From a virus, in IMG/VR virus record IMGVR_UViG_3300050821_001527, positions 1 to 64,000 of that record: a DNA stretch of 64,000 nucleotides; one strand, written 5' to 3'. Below the pieces are notes generated by a model. The model ran no database searches. It was not told the origin of the DNA and saw nothing but the letters and a program-made list of their open reading frames with translations. Each line of letters begins with the position of its first letter. Position 1 is the first letter of the stretch. This document shows positions 18,374 through 25,960 of this stretch, one piece after another. The position numbers were made by a program, and so were the translations under genes.

Positions 18374-18494
18374 TTCCGGCAGTTTCCGGCAATGAATTTC
18401 ACCCAAAACCCCAACAATATTGGCTTTCCATCACTCTTTCCGGCAGAATCCGGCAAGTCGAATGAGCGCCGGATGTTTCCAGATGGTGCCGGAT
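18374..18494. repeat. Cluster of six TCCGGC-type motifs
   Basis: TTCCGGCA at 18374 and 18384 (10-nt period), TTCCGGCA at 18438 and ATCCGGCA at 18448 (again 10 nt), and inverted GCCGGAT at 18468 and 18488 (20 nt). The helical spacing suggests binding of one protein on one DNA face, as in iterons or operators. Confidence 0.7.
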
Positions 18495-18544
18495 ACTATA
18501 AAATTCGATTTATTGATTAAAATATCACCCTCCCGAACAAAAAC

Positions 18545-18572
18545 TTGTTGAAATCAGTCTCCCTCCTAGTAT
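18545..18572 (+). promoter_or_regulatory. Possible promoter for the zinc-ribbon ORF
   Basis: TTGTTG (18545-18550), 16 nt, TAGTAT (18567-18572), 4 nt, ATG at 18577. A weaker form of the early layout on the plus strand. Confidence 0.45.
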
Positions 18573-18576
18573 AAGT

Positions 18577-18831
18577 ATGGCCGAAGTCACGAAAACTTGC
18601 AACTCTTGTTTCCAACCCAAGCCCCTTTCCGAGTTCAGTCATCAAAAGGGAACGCCTGACGGTTTGAAATATCGCTGCAAGACGTGCGACAAACGCTACT
18701 ACGACTCTTACTACGCAAAACAATCGGCCCATATCATGTCAACCGTTCGAGCGTGGCAGCAAAAGAATCCCGATGATGTCTCAAGGCACAAAGCCAACTA
18801 TCGTCGCAAGCAATCCCAGAAAAAAGTGTAA
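18577..18831 (+). CDS. HNH-family zinc ribbon without HNH core (84 aa)
   Basis: The N-terminal zinc ribbon C8, C11, C34, C37 has the same CxxC-x22-CxxC spacing as the HNH endonuclease at 4141-4767, and the following basic helix (MSTVRAWQQKNPDDVSRHKA) matches its linker. The protein stops before any HNH motif, so it looks like a truncated endonuclease. It may be a remnant or a small DNA-binding protein in its own right. It is the first forward gene after the control region. Confidence 0.6.
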   Translation: MAEVTKTCNSCFQPKPLSEFSHQKGTPDGLKYRCKTCDKRYYDSYYAKQSAHIMSTVRAWQQKNPDDVSRHKANYRRKQSQKKV

Positions 18832-18833
18832 TT
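18826..18833 (+). promoter_or_regulatory. Late-type promoter motif GTGTAATT
   Basis: A run of A then GTGTAATT, 7 nt before the ATG at 18841. It overlaps the end of the zinc-ribbon ORF. Confidence 0.55.
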
Positions 18834-18840
18834 ATCGAAT

Positions 18841-21800
18841 ATGAGGCTCTTAGCAAATTTCGGCAAAAAGGTTTTTAGTGTTCTGGCAATGGTTATGTTG
18901 CTGGCTATCTCCGTTCAAGCTGGCCCTTGGTCTTCTTATCCAACTTACAGCAACCCTGATGGGTCTGACACCTTCTTGGTGCAAGGCTCAGGGACAATGA
19001 AGCAGATAACGGCTGCGAATATGGCCGCTTGGTTTGGGACTCAACTCATCGGCGTTGACCCAAGCAATGTTAAAAACGGCACCCATAACTCGATTACCGG
19101 GGGCTATGGCAACACCACTTACAACGACAATACGGTCATTGCGGCTGGTTTGAACAATACCGCCAATGGTGCGGGTGACTTTATTGGCGGCGGCTATAAC
19201 AATACCACAACCGGAGACAATGCCTCAGTTGTAGGCGGCACTCAAAATACAGCAAGCAATCCGGGTTCCGTGGTTGGCGGGGGATGGCTCAACGTTGTCG
19301 TAGGAAACAATGGCGGTGTATTTGCCGGTTACAACAACCAAACAGCGAATAATTCTGACGCTTCCGTGATTGTTGGTGGGGCCGGAAACTACATTTACGG
19401 TTCGGTCAATTCTGCGATTTTGGCCGGTTTTGAGAATGAAGTGGATACCTTGGGAAGCGTCATCCTCGGAGGCGATGGGAATTTTGTTGCTGGAAACAAC
19501 GCTGGGATTGGAATTGGGTTTGACAACTCAACCCGTGGAGATTCTTCCTTCGTTGCCGGTGGCGAACAGAATATTATTGACGGCAGTTCTCCGTCAGCTT
19601 TCATCGGAGGGGGCGTCGGGAATCAGATTACCGACGATGGGATAGATTCTTTCGTTGGGGGCGGCTATCAAAATACCGTTAAATCAGTCGCCAGCAGTAT
19701 CGTAAATGGGTCGCAGAACACCATTGATGTATCTTCTATCAATTCGTTCATTGGCGGCGGGCAAGGCAATGATATTCGTGGCAACCACGCGGGCGACTCT
19801 ATCGTCGGCGGCTTAAACAATTATATCCAGCAAAACTCGGGTAGTTCCCCCGACAATGCCTTCATCGGGGGCGGCGATAACAATGGTGCGGAAAATCAAA
19901 ACGTCGGTATTGTCGCGGGTATTAATAATACGGCGTCGGGTGTCAGTTCAATCATCGGGGGCGGAACAGTCAATACCATCAACACTTCTTCCGATAACGC
20001 AGGCATCTTGGCTGGATATAGCAATGAAATTGGGGATTCCAGTGCTAATTCAGACTCGTCCTTCATCGGCTCTGGTTCGCAAAACACCATTCGTTCTCAA
20101 AACGCCGGTATAGGTTCCGGCGTCCAAAACGAAGTATATCCCAACGCCGATGGTTCTTTCATTGGAGCCGGTAATGTCAACTCCATCCAAAACGGCGTCA
20201 ATCAATTCATCGGCGGCGGCTCAGGCAATTTGGCTCATAATGATGATGCCACCGTGGTTGCGGGTCTTAACAACTCAACCTATGGAAAAAGCAGCTTCAT
20301 CGGTGGCGGCGTCCAGAACCAAATTCAAAACGACTCTGAAAATGCCGTTATCGTCGGAGGATATGGAAACACTCTTGGTCAGGATGGGGCATGTGATAGT
20401 TCAATCATTGGAGCCGGAACAGCCAACAACCTTTCCAGCGGTTCTATCAACAGTGCAATTATGGCTGGATGGAACAATACCCTTTCCGGCGTCGGAGCTT
20501 TCATTGGAGCCGGAGGAAGCCACTCTATCTATGGTAATGGTAGTTTTGTCGGTGCCGGATGGGACAACGTTGTCGAAGCCGATAACAGCAGCATTGTGGC
20601 GGGTTACGGCAACCTGATTACTACTGGTGTGAATGGTGCCATCTTAGCTGGTAAGCAGAATAACATCTACAGCGGAGACAACGACATTATCGCAGGCGGC
20701 TTCGCCAACCAGATTAATAGCTCGTCCCCAAATGCGGGTATTTTCGTCGGCACCAATAACGTAATCAACAGTGGCTATAACGAAGCCATTTTGGGCGGAC
20801 ATGATAACACGGCGGCTGACGATTCAAGCTCGGTAGTTGGCGGAAGCTTTAACGTCGCGGAAGGCAATGCCGCCACAGTCTGCGGCGTATCCAACAGTGT
20901 CTATGGAGGAAGCTCCTTCGCCTCTGGTTACGGCAACGTTATTTCGAGCGACCATGTTCCGGGTTTTGGAAGTTCAAGTTCCATTTCGGGTAGCTCAAAC
21001 GTAATTGACGGAGCAAACTGCGTGGTAGAAGGAGCATTAAACTATGCAGGCGTCAACAACAACATTCACGTCGGCGGTTTGAACAGCGCAGGTTTTGGCG
21101 ACACTTCATTTGTGTTCGGCTATCAATCTTATTCTGATTTGGGCGCGACCAACGCTTTCGCCTTGGGAGTCCAAGCCTCGGCCTACAAGACCAATTCCTT
21201 TATTTGGGCTTCCCAGCCGGAAGAAAACTGGGACGAAAAATCGTTCAGAATCAACGCGAGCGTGGCTGATGTCGTCCTTAACAACGACTATCCCAGCCAT
21301 TCATCTTCAAGCCCCGAGTTTGATATTATGAGTGTGGGAAGGGCTAATGCCCAACCGACCTTAACCATTGGTCAGGGCGCTTCTCTAATGACCAGCTTCA
21401 CCATTTCAGGACTTGCTAACAGCTTGGCGGCTTACAACGGTGTTTATACGAACAATCAGTTGAGTGAATTTTCCCTTGTTGCTGATATGTCCTTCAATAT
21501 CTATTATCTAACCACGGATAGTTCCAAGACAATTAGTTGGACTGGCTCTGCTTGGATAGTGGGCGACGGAAGCTGTTTTGCGACATCTGGTTCGACTACT
21601 TTAAGCACCGTCAGAAACACGACGGATGATGGAGCGCATTGGGTTGACGATTGCAGCGGGGCGAATGGAGAAATTGTTCTGACTCCGGGCAGCTTCCACA
21701 CTTATCTATTAAGAAACTCAGACGGTTTGAATACTTCCATGTCGTTCAATTCTTCCACTCATTCCATTACGGCTAAGAACGGCGGTTCGGATACGGCGGT

Positions 21801-22101
21801 TAATTTCCCTTATGGGCAAATTAATTTGAATGGCTCGCCCTTTAAGGGATTCAATTCCGGTTCCGTTACTCACACAATCGCACCTGTATCCGCAAATTCC
21901 TGTAACGAATTTACCATGACGGTGACAGGAGTTGCCGCTGGCGACCCGGTAATGTTGGGACTCCCACCGGGTATTGAAAACGGTCTTTCTGTAACGGCCT
22001 ATGCTTCTGCAACGGATACTGTGACAATTAGAGCGTGTAACGTCACGCTGTTGACGATTACCCCCGCATCCCACGGTTTCACCGTCAAGAGCATTAAATA
22101 A
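18841..22101 (+). CDS. Exported beta-roll adhesin-like protein (1086 aa)
   Basis: Signal peptide: basic start (MRLLANFGKKVF), hydrophobic core, cleavage probably after SVQA at about residue 27. Residues ~85-755 are short repeats of the type GGGYNNT, VVGGTQN, VIAAGLNN, each about 14-16 residues, as in the left-handed beta-roll heads of YadA-like trimeric adhesins. The C-terminal ~330 residues change character (LTIGQGASLMTSFTISGL, then Thr/Ser-rich beta domains). No YadA membrane anchor and no peptidase S74 chaperone were recognised. It heads a three-gene cassette whose members all have signal peptides. It may coat the host surface, bind other cells or block receptors. A virion fibre is less likely because of the signal peptide. 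Confidence 0.75.
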   Translation: MRLLANFGKKVFSVLAMVMLLAISVQAGPWSSYPTYSNPDGSDTFLVQGSGTMKQITAANMAAWFGTQLIGVDPSNVKNGTHNSITGGYGNTTYNDNTVIAAGLNNTANGAGDFIGGGYNNTTTGDNASVVGGTQNTASNPGSVVGGGWLNVVVGNNGGVFAGYNNQTANNSDASVIVGGAGNYIYGSVNSAILAGFENEVDTLGSVILGGDGNFVAGNNAGIGIGFDNSTRGDSSFVAGGEQNIIDGSSPSAFIGGGVGNQITDDGIDSFVGGGYQNTVKSVASSIVNGSQNTIDVSSINSFIGGGQGNDIRGNHAGDSIVGGLNNYIQQNSGSSPDNAFIGGGDNNGAENQNVGIVAGINNTASGVSSIIGGGTVNTINTSSDNAGILAGYSNEIGDSSANSDSSFIGSGSQNTIRSQNAGIGSGVQNEVYPNADGSFIGAGNVNSIQNGVNQFIGGGSGNLAHNDDATVVAGLNNSTYGKSSFIGGGVQNQIQNDSENAVIVGGYGNTLGQDGACDSSIIGAGTANNLSSGSINSAIMAGWNNTLSGVGAFIGAGGSHSIYGNGSFVGAGWDNVVEADNSSIVAGYGNLITTGVNGAILAGKQNNIYSGDNDIIAGGFANQINSSSPNAGIFVGTNNVINSGYNEAILGGHDNTAADDSSSVVGGSFNVAEGNAATVCGVSNSVYGGSSFASGYGNVISSDHVPGFGSSSSISGSSNVIDGANCVVEGALNYAGVNNNIHVGGLNSAGFGDTSFVFGYQSYSDLGATNAFALGVQASAYKTNSFIWASQPEENWDEKSFRINASVADVVLNNDYPSHSSSSPEFDIMSVGRANAQPTLTIGQGASLMTSFTISGLANSLAAYNGVYTNNQLSEFSLVADMSFNIYYLTTDSSKTISWTGSAWIVGDGSCFATSGSTTLSTVRNTTDDGAHWVDDCSGANGEIVLTPGSFHTYLLRNSDGLNTSMSFNSSTHSITAKNGGSDTAVNFPYGQINLNGSPFKGFNSGSVTHTIAPVSANSCNEFTMTVTGVAAGDPVMLGLPPGIENGLSVTAYASATDTVTIRACNVTLLTITPASHGFTVKSIK

Positions 22102-22103
22102 TT

Positions 22104-22604
22104 ATGAAATACATCAAATGTCTCATTCTGTCCTTGCTTATCTGTCTGTCCGCTTCAGCGCAAAGCATTCGTGTGGATGCTGGTGCATGGAAGCCCCACA
22201 CCAATAGCCTCGGCCAAGTTTGGGTCAAGGATTCTGGTTTCGGCGGCGGCTCGGGCATGTATCGCGGCAAGATTTCCATTGCGGGCACCACTGACCCCAT
22301 CATCTACCGCACCGAACACTATAGCATGACCAACTGGATTGGCCATCTTCCAAATGGTAGCTATACGGCCCATCTCTACTTCGCGGAAACTTTTGAGGGC
22401 ATTACTAACTCCGGTATGCGCGTTTTCAGTGTAAATGTTAATGGAAGAACGTTGTCGCACTTGGATATTTATGCTTTGGCCGGTGGCCGAAACATTGCCC
22501 ATGTCGAAACGGTTCCGGTGACAGTTACTAACGGAGAGGTCAATATCCAGTTCGTTAAGGAAACTGAAAACCCGGAAATCAACGGAATCGAAATCACTAA
22601 ATAA
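22104..22604 (+). CDS. Exported malectin-domain protein (166 aa)
   Basis: Signal peptide MKYIKCLILSLLICLSASAQ (cut near residue 19-20), then one malectin-like carbohydrate-binding domain. Matching elements are SIRVDAGAWKPH at its start, DPIIYRTEHYSM, LPNGSYTAHLYFAETFEG, GMRVFSVNVNGR, HLDIYALAGGRN and the ending NPEINGIEI. This domain binds diglucosides and related glycans in other proteins. The ATG lies 2 nt after the stop of the adhesin-like gene, so both are made from one mRNA. It probably acts outside the cytoplasm on a surface glycan. Confidence 0.8.
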   Translation: MKYIKCLILSLLICLSASAQSIRVDAGAWKPHTNSLGQVWVKDSGFGGGSGMYRGKISIAGTTDPIIYRTEHYSMTNWIGHLPNGSYTAHLYFAETFEGITNSGMRVFSVNVNGRTLSHLDIYALAGGRNIAHVETVPVTVTNGEVNIQFVKETENPEINGIEITK

Positions 22605-22606
22605 AT

Positions 22607-22984
22607 ATGAAACTAGCCAAAATTGTAATCGGTGTAGCTCTGGCGGCGGGCATTGCTGCCTCCCCATTGCTAATTGACAAGGCGGGTGGGCAGAACCTAA
22701 CGCCTGTGCCAAGCGGCCCTATTACGTGCGCCACGGTTCTTCCTACGCAAGAAGCCCAATCCATTCTGTCGAATGCGTCCATCCAAAATGGAACCATTCG
22801 CGTGGTTGGGACAAACGTTTGGATTGAAGGCCGCGCAAGAATCATCGTTCCACTGAGCCAGATTGGTTCATTGGCAAACATCAGCACTTGCACGGGAGCC
22901 TACACCACGAACCTAACGGGCGGCACCTTCACCCAAGTCACTAATGGCTGGGCGGTAACCGTTTCGTTCAATCCTGCTCATTAA
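22607..22984 (+). CDS. Small exported protein (125 aa)
   Basis: Signal peptide MKLAKIVIGVALAAGIAASP, then a Thr/Val/Ile-rich beta domain (TIRVVGTNVWIEGRARIIVP, GGTFTQVTNGWAVTVSF) with two Cys near residues 41 and 94. No family recognised. Third gene of the exported cassette, 2 nt after the malectin gene. Confidence 0.7.
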   Translation: MKLAKIVIGVALAAGIAASPLLIDKAGGQNLTPVPSGPITCATVLPTQEAQSILSNASIQNGTIRVVGTNVWIEGRARIIVPLSQIGSLANISTCTGAYTTNLTGGTFTQVTNGWAVTVSFNPAH

Positions 22985-22995
22985 CCGGACATAGT

Positions 22996-23003
22996 GTGTA
23001 TTT
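22996..23003 (+). promoter_or_regulatory. Late-type promoter motif GTGTATTT
   Basis: The same variant occurs at 49,898. It lies 20 nt before the PhoH-like ATG, with an inverted repeat between. Confidence 0.4.
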
Positions 23004-23018
23004 GGGGATTATATCCCC
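23004..23018. repeat. Perfect hairpin before the PhoH-like start
   Basis: GGGGAT-TAT-ATCCCC, 5 nt upstream of the ATG at 23024, where a ribosome would bind. Possible translation control or operator. Confidence 0.55.
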
Positions 23019-23023
23019 TCCCT

Positions 23024-23743
23024 ATGAAACAAAAACGCCGCGACGACTCACCATACGTTTATCAGGGCAAAAAATTCGGGGGTTCCCTTCAATTCAGGGA
23101 TAAAATAAAGTGGACTGACAAACAAAAAAAATTCATAGACCTAGCCACAGACAAGAACACCAAGATTCTTTTTGTCAAAGGGCCAGCAGGTTCCAGCAAG
23201 TCCATTCTCTCCGTTTATACCGCACTCAAGCTATTGGACGAGAAACGTATCTCTGAAATCATGTATGTTCGTTCCGCCGTCGAAAGTTCTGAGTCGAGCA
23301 TGGGATTCTTACCCGGTTCGGCAGACATGAAAATGGCGTTTTACAACATGCCGTTCTTGGACAAACTTAACGAGCTTCTGATTTCTTCTGACGTATCCGC
23401 ATTACAAAAACAGGGCAGCATATCCTGCTTCTCCCCAAATTTTGCAAGGGGGGTGAGTTGGAACGCCAAGGCTATCATCATGGACGAAGCTCAAAATTCC
23501 ACGCGTAAGGAAATCGTCACAATTTTGACCCGTTTGGGACAATTTTCCCGTGGATTCATATTAGCCGACCCGTTACAAACAGACTTAAACGGTAGGGCGG
23601 GTGGATTTGAAGACCTATATTCAATTTTTGATAACGAGGAAAGTCGTATGCAGGGTATCCATGTATTCGAGTTCGATGAAAACGATATTATGCGTTCAGA
23701 ATTAGTCAAGTTTATCGTGCGTAAATTGACCCACCACACTTAA
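23024..23743 (+). CDS. phoH: PhoH-like ATPase (239 aa)
   Basis: P-loop NTPase of the PhoH family, common in phages and predicted to act on RNA or nucleic acid. Walker A is GPAGSSKS (about 52-59) and Walker B AIIMDEAQN (about 150-158); the sensor-like stretch FILADPLQTDL follows. The ATG at 23024 is preferred; an upstream in-frame GTG at 22994 would place the promoter motif and hairpin inside the gene. It stands alone between the exported cassette and an HNH gene. Confidence 0.85.
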   Translation: MKQKRRDDSPYVYQGKKFGGSLQFRDKIKWTDKQKKFIDLATDKNTKILFVKGPAGSSKSILSVYTALKLLDEKRISEIMYVRSAVESSESSMGFLPGSADMKMAFYNMPFLDKLNELLISSDVSALQKQGSISCFSPNFARGVSWNAKAIIMDEAQNSTRKEIVTILTRLGQFSRGFILADPLQTDLNGRAGGFEDLYSIFDNEESRMQGIHVFEFDENDIMRSELVKFIVRKLTHHT

Positions 23744-23747
23744 TCGT

Positions 23748-24344
23748 ATGGAGCTTCGACATATTTTAATAGCTATTCTAAGCAAGAAATATCGAGACAG
23801 GCTCGCTTCCGATAAACAAAGGCTTGCTGATTGGAGACTCAAAAATCCACAACGCTTAAAGCAAGTCAGCAAAGTCAATGCGGCGAAATGGAGAAAATCC
23901 AATCCCGGCGATTATCTTGAGCAAACCGGCCAATGGAGAAAAGAGAATCGAGAAAAATGTATCCAATCTACGAAGACGTGGCAGGAGAATCATCCTGATT
24001 ACATCCAAAGTAAAAGGTCTTCAAATCCAAATTTTAAAATGGCGGGGAACCTGAGAAATAGAATCCGTAGGGCTTTGGAAGGCGGCTATAAATCAGGAAG
24101 CGCGGTTACGGACTTGGGATGCTCTATCGTAGAGTTCAGAGAATACATTACCGCCCAGTTCGCCGAAGGAATGACGTGGGAAAATTACGGACAATGGCAC
24201 TTAGACCATAGAAAACCCTTGGCTGCATTTGATTTAACTAATAGAGGGCAATTTCTACAGGCCGCTCATTATACCAATTATCAACCATTATGGGCCGTGG
24301 ATAATATCAGAAAAGGGGCTAAAATTTCTCCGCAAGCCTATTAA
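23748..24344 (+). CDS. HNH endonuclease without zinc ribbon (198 aa)
   Basis: The C-terminal HNH core NYGQWHLDHRKPLAAFDL has His151, Asp153 and His154, followed by YTNYQPLWAVDNIRKG, closely similar to the core of the gene at 4141-4767. The N-terminal ~95 residues are basic and helical with DNA-binding-like repeats (QRLADWRLKNPQRLKQV, AAKWRKSNPGDYLEQ), but the zinc ribbon is missing. It starts 4 nt after PhoH. Its end overlaps the convergent ORF at 24,319. Confidence 0.8.
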   Translation: MELRHILIAILSKKYRDRLASDKQRLADWRLKNPQRLKQVSKVNAAKWRKSNPGDYLEQTGQWRKENREKCIQSTKTWQENHPDYIQSKRSSNPNFKMAGNLRNRIRRALEGGYKSGSAVTDLGCSIVEFREYITAQFAEGMTWENYGQWHLDHRKPLAAFDLTNRGQFLQAAHYTNYQPLWAVDNIRKGAKISPQAY

Positions 24345-24765
24345 GGTCGTAAATTTTGAATTTCCCACGTCGGGAGAAGGATATTTTTTGGATTTCTCCT
24401 TGAAGCTCCTGTTGAATGAGGCTTTTTATGTCTGTCTTTTGGCTATCGAAGGTAGCAAAAACAATGAGAATTGTATTGCCAACACCGTCCGATGGTTTAT
24501 CATATTTCGCGTAGATTTCTTCTATTCCCTTCTGAATATCAAGAATTTTAAAGAAAATCAGTGTATCTTCCTTTAGAAGAACGCTACCATTAAAATTACG
24601 GTAGAGTTTTACCAATGTTTCCAAGGTCTTGGGAGGTGTTTTAGAAAGGAAGCTACGACGGACGACGAACTCGCTTTCCGGGTTATATCTCAGGAGAAGC
24701 TCTTGGCACCTCTGGAAAATCCTGATTTTCTCGGCTTGGGAGAGCGATTGGTAAATGTAGGTCAT
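24319..24765 (-). CDS. Hypothetical protein on the opposite strand (148 aa)
   Basis: Not recognised. It is the only convincing reverse gene in the forward late block. Composition is protein-like: helical start (LSQAEKIRIFQRCQELLLRY), a central alpha/beta part (GNTILIVFATFDSQ) and a basic end. It overlaps the HNH gene by 26 nt at their 3' ends. No early-type promoter is visible. It may have arrived together with the HNH gene. Confidence 0.6.
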   Translation of the reverse strand: MTYIYQSLSQAEKIRIFQRCQELLLRYNPESEFVVRRSFLSKTPPKTLETLVKLYRNFNGSVLLKEDTLIFFKILDIQKGIEEIYAKYDKPSDGVGNTILIVFATFDSQKTDIKSLIQQELQGEIQKISFSRRGKFKIYDLNRLAEKF

Positions 24766-24797
24766 TCTGAATTATTTTAGTTAGAACATGAGGGTTC

Positions 24798-24803
24798 TAT
24801 AAT
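24798..24803 (+). promoter_or_regulatory. TATAAT box before the zinc-ribbon and sigma genes
   Basis: A consensus TATAAT with no clear -35, 4 nt before the ATG at 24808. If used, it would let host sigma70 make the putative late sigma factor. Confidence 0.4.
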
Positions 24804-24807
24804 AATT

Positions 24808-25284
24808 ATGCAAATGCAATTCTGTCATCAGTGTGGTAAACAAACGCCACAAGTTTCCGTCAAGTTCTGTCCGCATTGCGGAACGAACCTAACTTCGTTG
24901 GCTTCGGTTGCCCCCGTGGAGGAAACGCCGCAGCAGCAATTCCATCAGGAACGACCACAAAGATTTACGGTCAGACCTCCTACCCGAAGGCCGGTGGGAC
25001 AAACCCCCATCGCTGATGACGAGGAAAACGACGACGACCCATATTTACACGCACAGTCCCTTGACGTTACCATTGACGGACTGGACATTGAAATCGCCAA
25101 GCCAAGAGCCTTTAGGGAAACCATCGGCGGGCTGGTCGCCAGTGGCCCGAACGACAGCCCGGATATTAGAACTCCGACAAAGCTTACCAAAAAGGCGCAA
25201 AAAGAGCAAGTCAAGGCTCTGTTAAGTGAAGGCTCCGCGCTAAGGCCCGAAACGAAACAGAGAAAGACCGTCAAGAATGGTTAA
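24808..25284 (+). CDS. Zinc-ribbon protein (158 aa)
   Basis: The N-terminal zinc ribbon FCHQCGKQ...FCPHCGTN (CxxC-x13-CxxC, residues 6-25) is followed by a Pro/Gln-rich linker, an acidic stretch (DDEENDDDPY) and a C-terminal Lys-rich tail. Such layouts suit a transcription or assembly adaptor. Its last 8 nt overlap the putative sigma gene, so the two may work together in late transcription. Confidence 0.65.
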   Translation: MQMQFCHQCGKQTPQVSVKFCPHCGTNLTSLASVAPVEETPQQQFHQERPQRFTVRPPTRRPVGQTPIADDEENDDDPYLHAQSLDVTIDGLDIEIAKPRAFRETIGGLVASGPNDSPDIRTPTKLTKKAQKEQVKALLSEGSALRPETKQRKTVKNG

Positions 25285-25960
25285 GCCAAAACTGACCTTT
25301 GAGGACTGCTACGAAACGATTAGCAGGGAGATTAACAAGAAGAAGTATAAGTGGACTCTGAGTTCACTTAGCTGGCTTGGCTGGGAAGATATTTCCCAGA
25401 TACTTCTTATTCATATCAACGAGAAATGGGCGCTCTATGACCAAAGCAGGCCGTTGCAGCCTTGGTTGGCGACTGTAATTTCTAGTCAGATAAAGAACAT
25501 CATTCGCAATAACTACTCCAATTTCACGCGCCCCTGCTTGAAGTGCAAGGCGGCTGAACCGGGGGATGGGTGTTCTATTTACAAGACCCAATGCGCGGAT
25601 TGCCCCGCTTTCGCGGTGTGGGAGAAGCGTAGGAAGCCAGCGTATAACGTCAAGGTGCCGGTATCCATCGAAAGCCACACCAACGAAGTCCATAATATGT
25701 CCGAATCAGATTTTACGTTGGAACGAAACGTGGAATCGGTTCACAGGAAGATGAAGGAAGTTTTGAAGCCCCTCGAATACAAGGTTTACGAGGGGTTGTT
25801 CATTAGAAACGAATCCGAGGAAGCTTTAGCCAAACGTCTGGGCTATATATCCAACGAGCGTAATCGAACACCCGGATACAAGCAGTTAAAAAACATCCGA
25901 AAGATAATCATTACCAAGGTCAAGAAATGCTTGGCCAACGAAGAACTGGACATCTACTAA
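25277..25960 (+). CDS. Putative late sigma factor (227 aa)
   Basis: The first ~75 residues resemble sigma70 region 2: LGWEDISQILLIHINEKWAL, then LQPWLATVISSQIKNIIRNN. The C-terminal ~60 residues resemble region 4: EYKVYEGLFIRNESEEALAK, then a helix-turn-helix and a basic helix. In between is a Cys cluster (RPCLKCKAAEPGDGC and CADCPAF) that could bind zinc. If correct, it would direct RNA polymerase to the GTGTAATAT-headed late units, playing the part of T4 gp55. The sigma call rests on pattern, not on a search. A general helix-turn-helix protein is the alternative. Confidence 0.55.
   Translation: MVKPKLTFEDCYETISREINKKKYKWTLSSLSWLGWEDISQILLIHINEKWALYDQSRPLQPWLATVISSQIKNIIRNNYSNFTRPCLKCKAAEPGDGCSIYKTQCADCPAFAVWEKRRKPAYNVKVPVSIESHTNEVHNMSESDFTLERNVESVHRKMKEVLKPLEYKVYEGLFIRNESEEALAKRLGYISNERNRTPGYKQLKNIRKIIITKVKKCLANEELDIY

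Larger units (their letters stand above)
18154..18576. other. Non-coding control region, possible origin
   Basis: About 420 nt with no supported gene, at the divergence of the reverse and forward gene blocks. It holds a pyrimidine-rich tract (about 18,258-18,318), the TCCGGC motif cluster (18,374-18,494) and an A/T-rich stretch (18,497-18,530). A 64-codon frame on the minus strand crosses the motif cluster and is probably chance. Confidence 0.5.

Noticed and set aside
18262-18456. 64-codon frame on the minus strand in the control region
   Set aside because: It crosses the TCCGGC motif cluster, has low-complexity composition and no promoter of the early layout.
18841-22101. Calling the beta-roll protein a tail fibre
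   Set aside because: It begins with a convincing signal peptide and is grouped with two other exported proteins, away from the tail genes.
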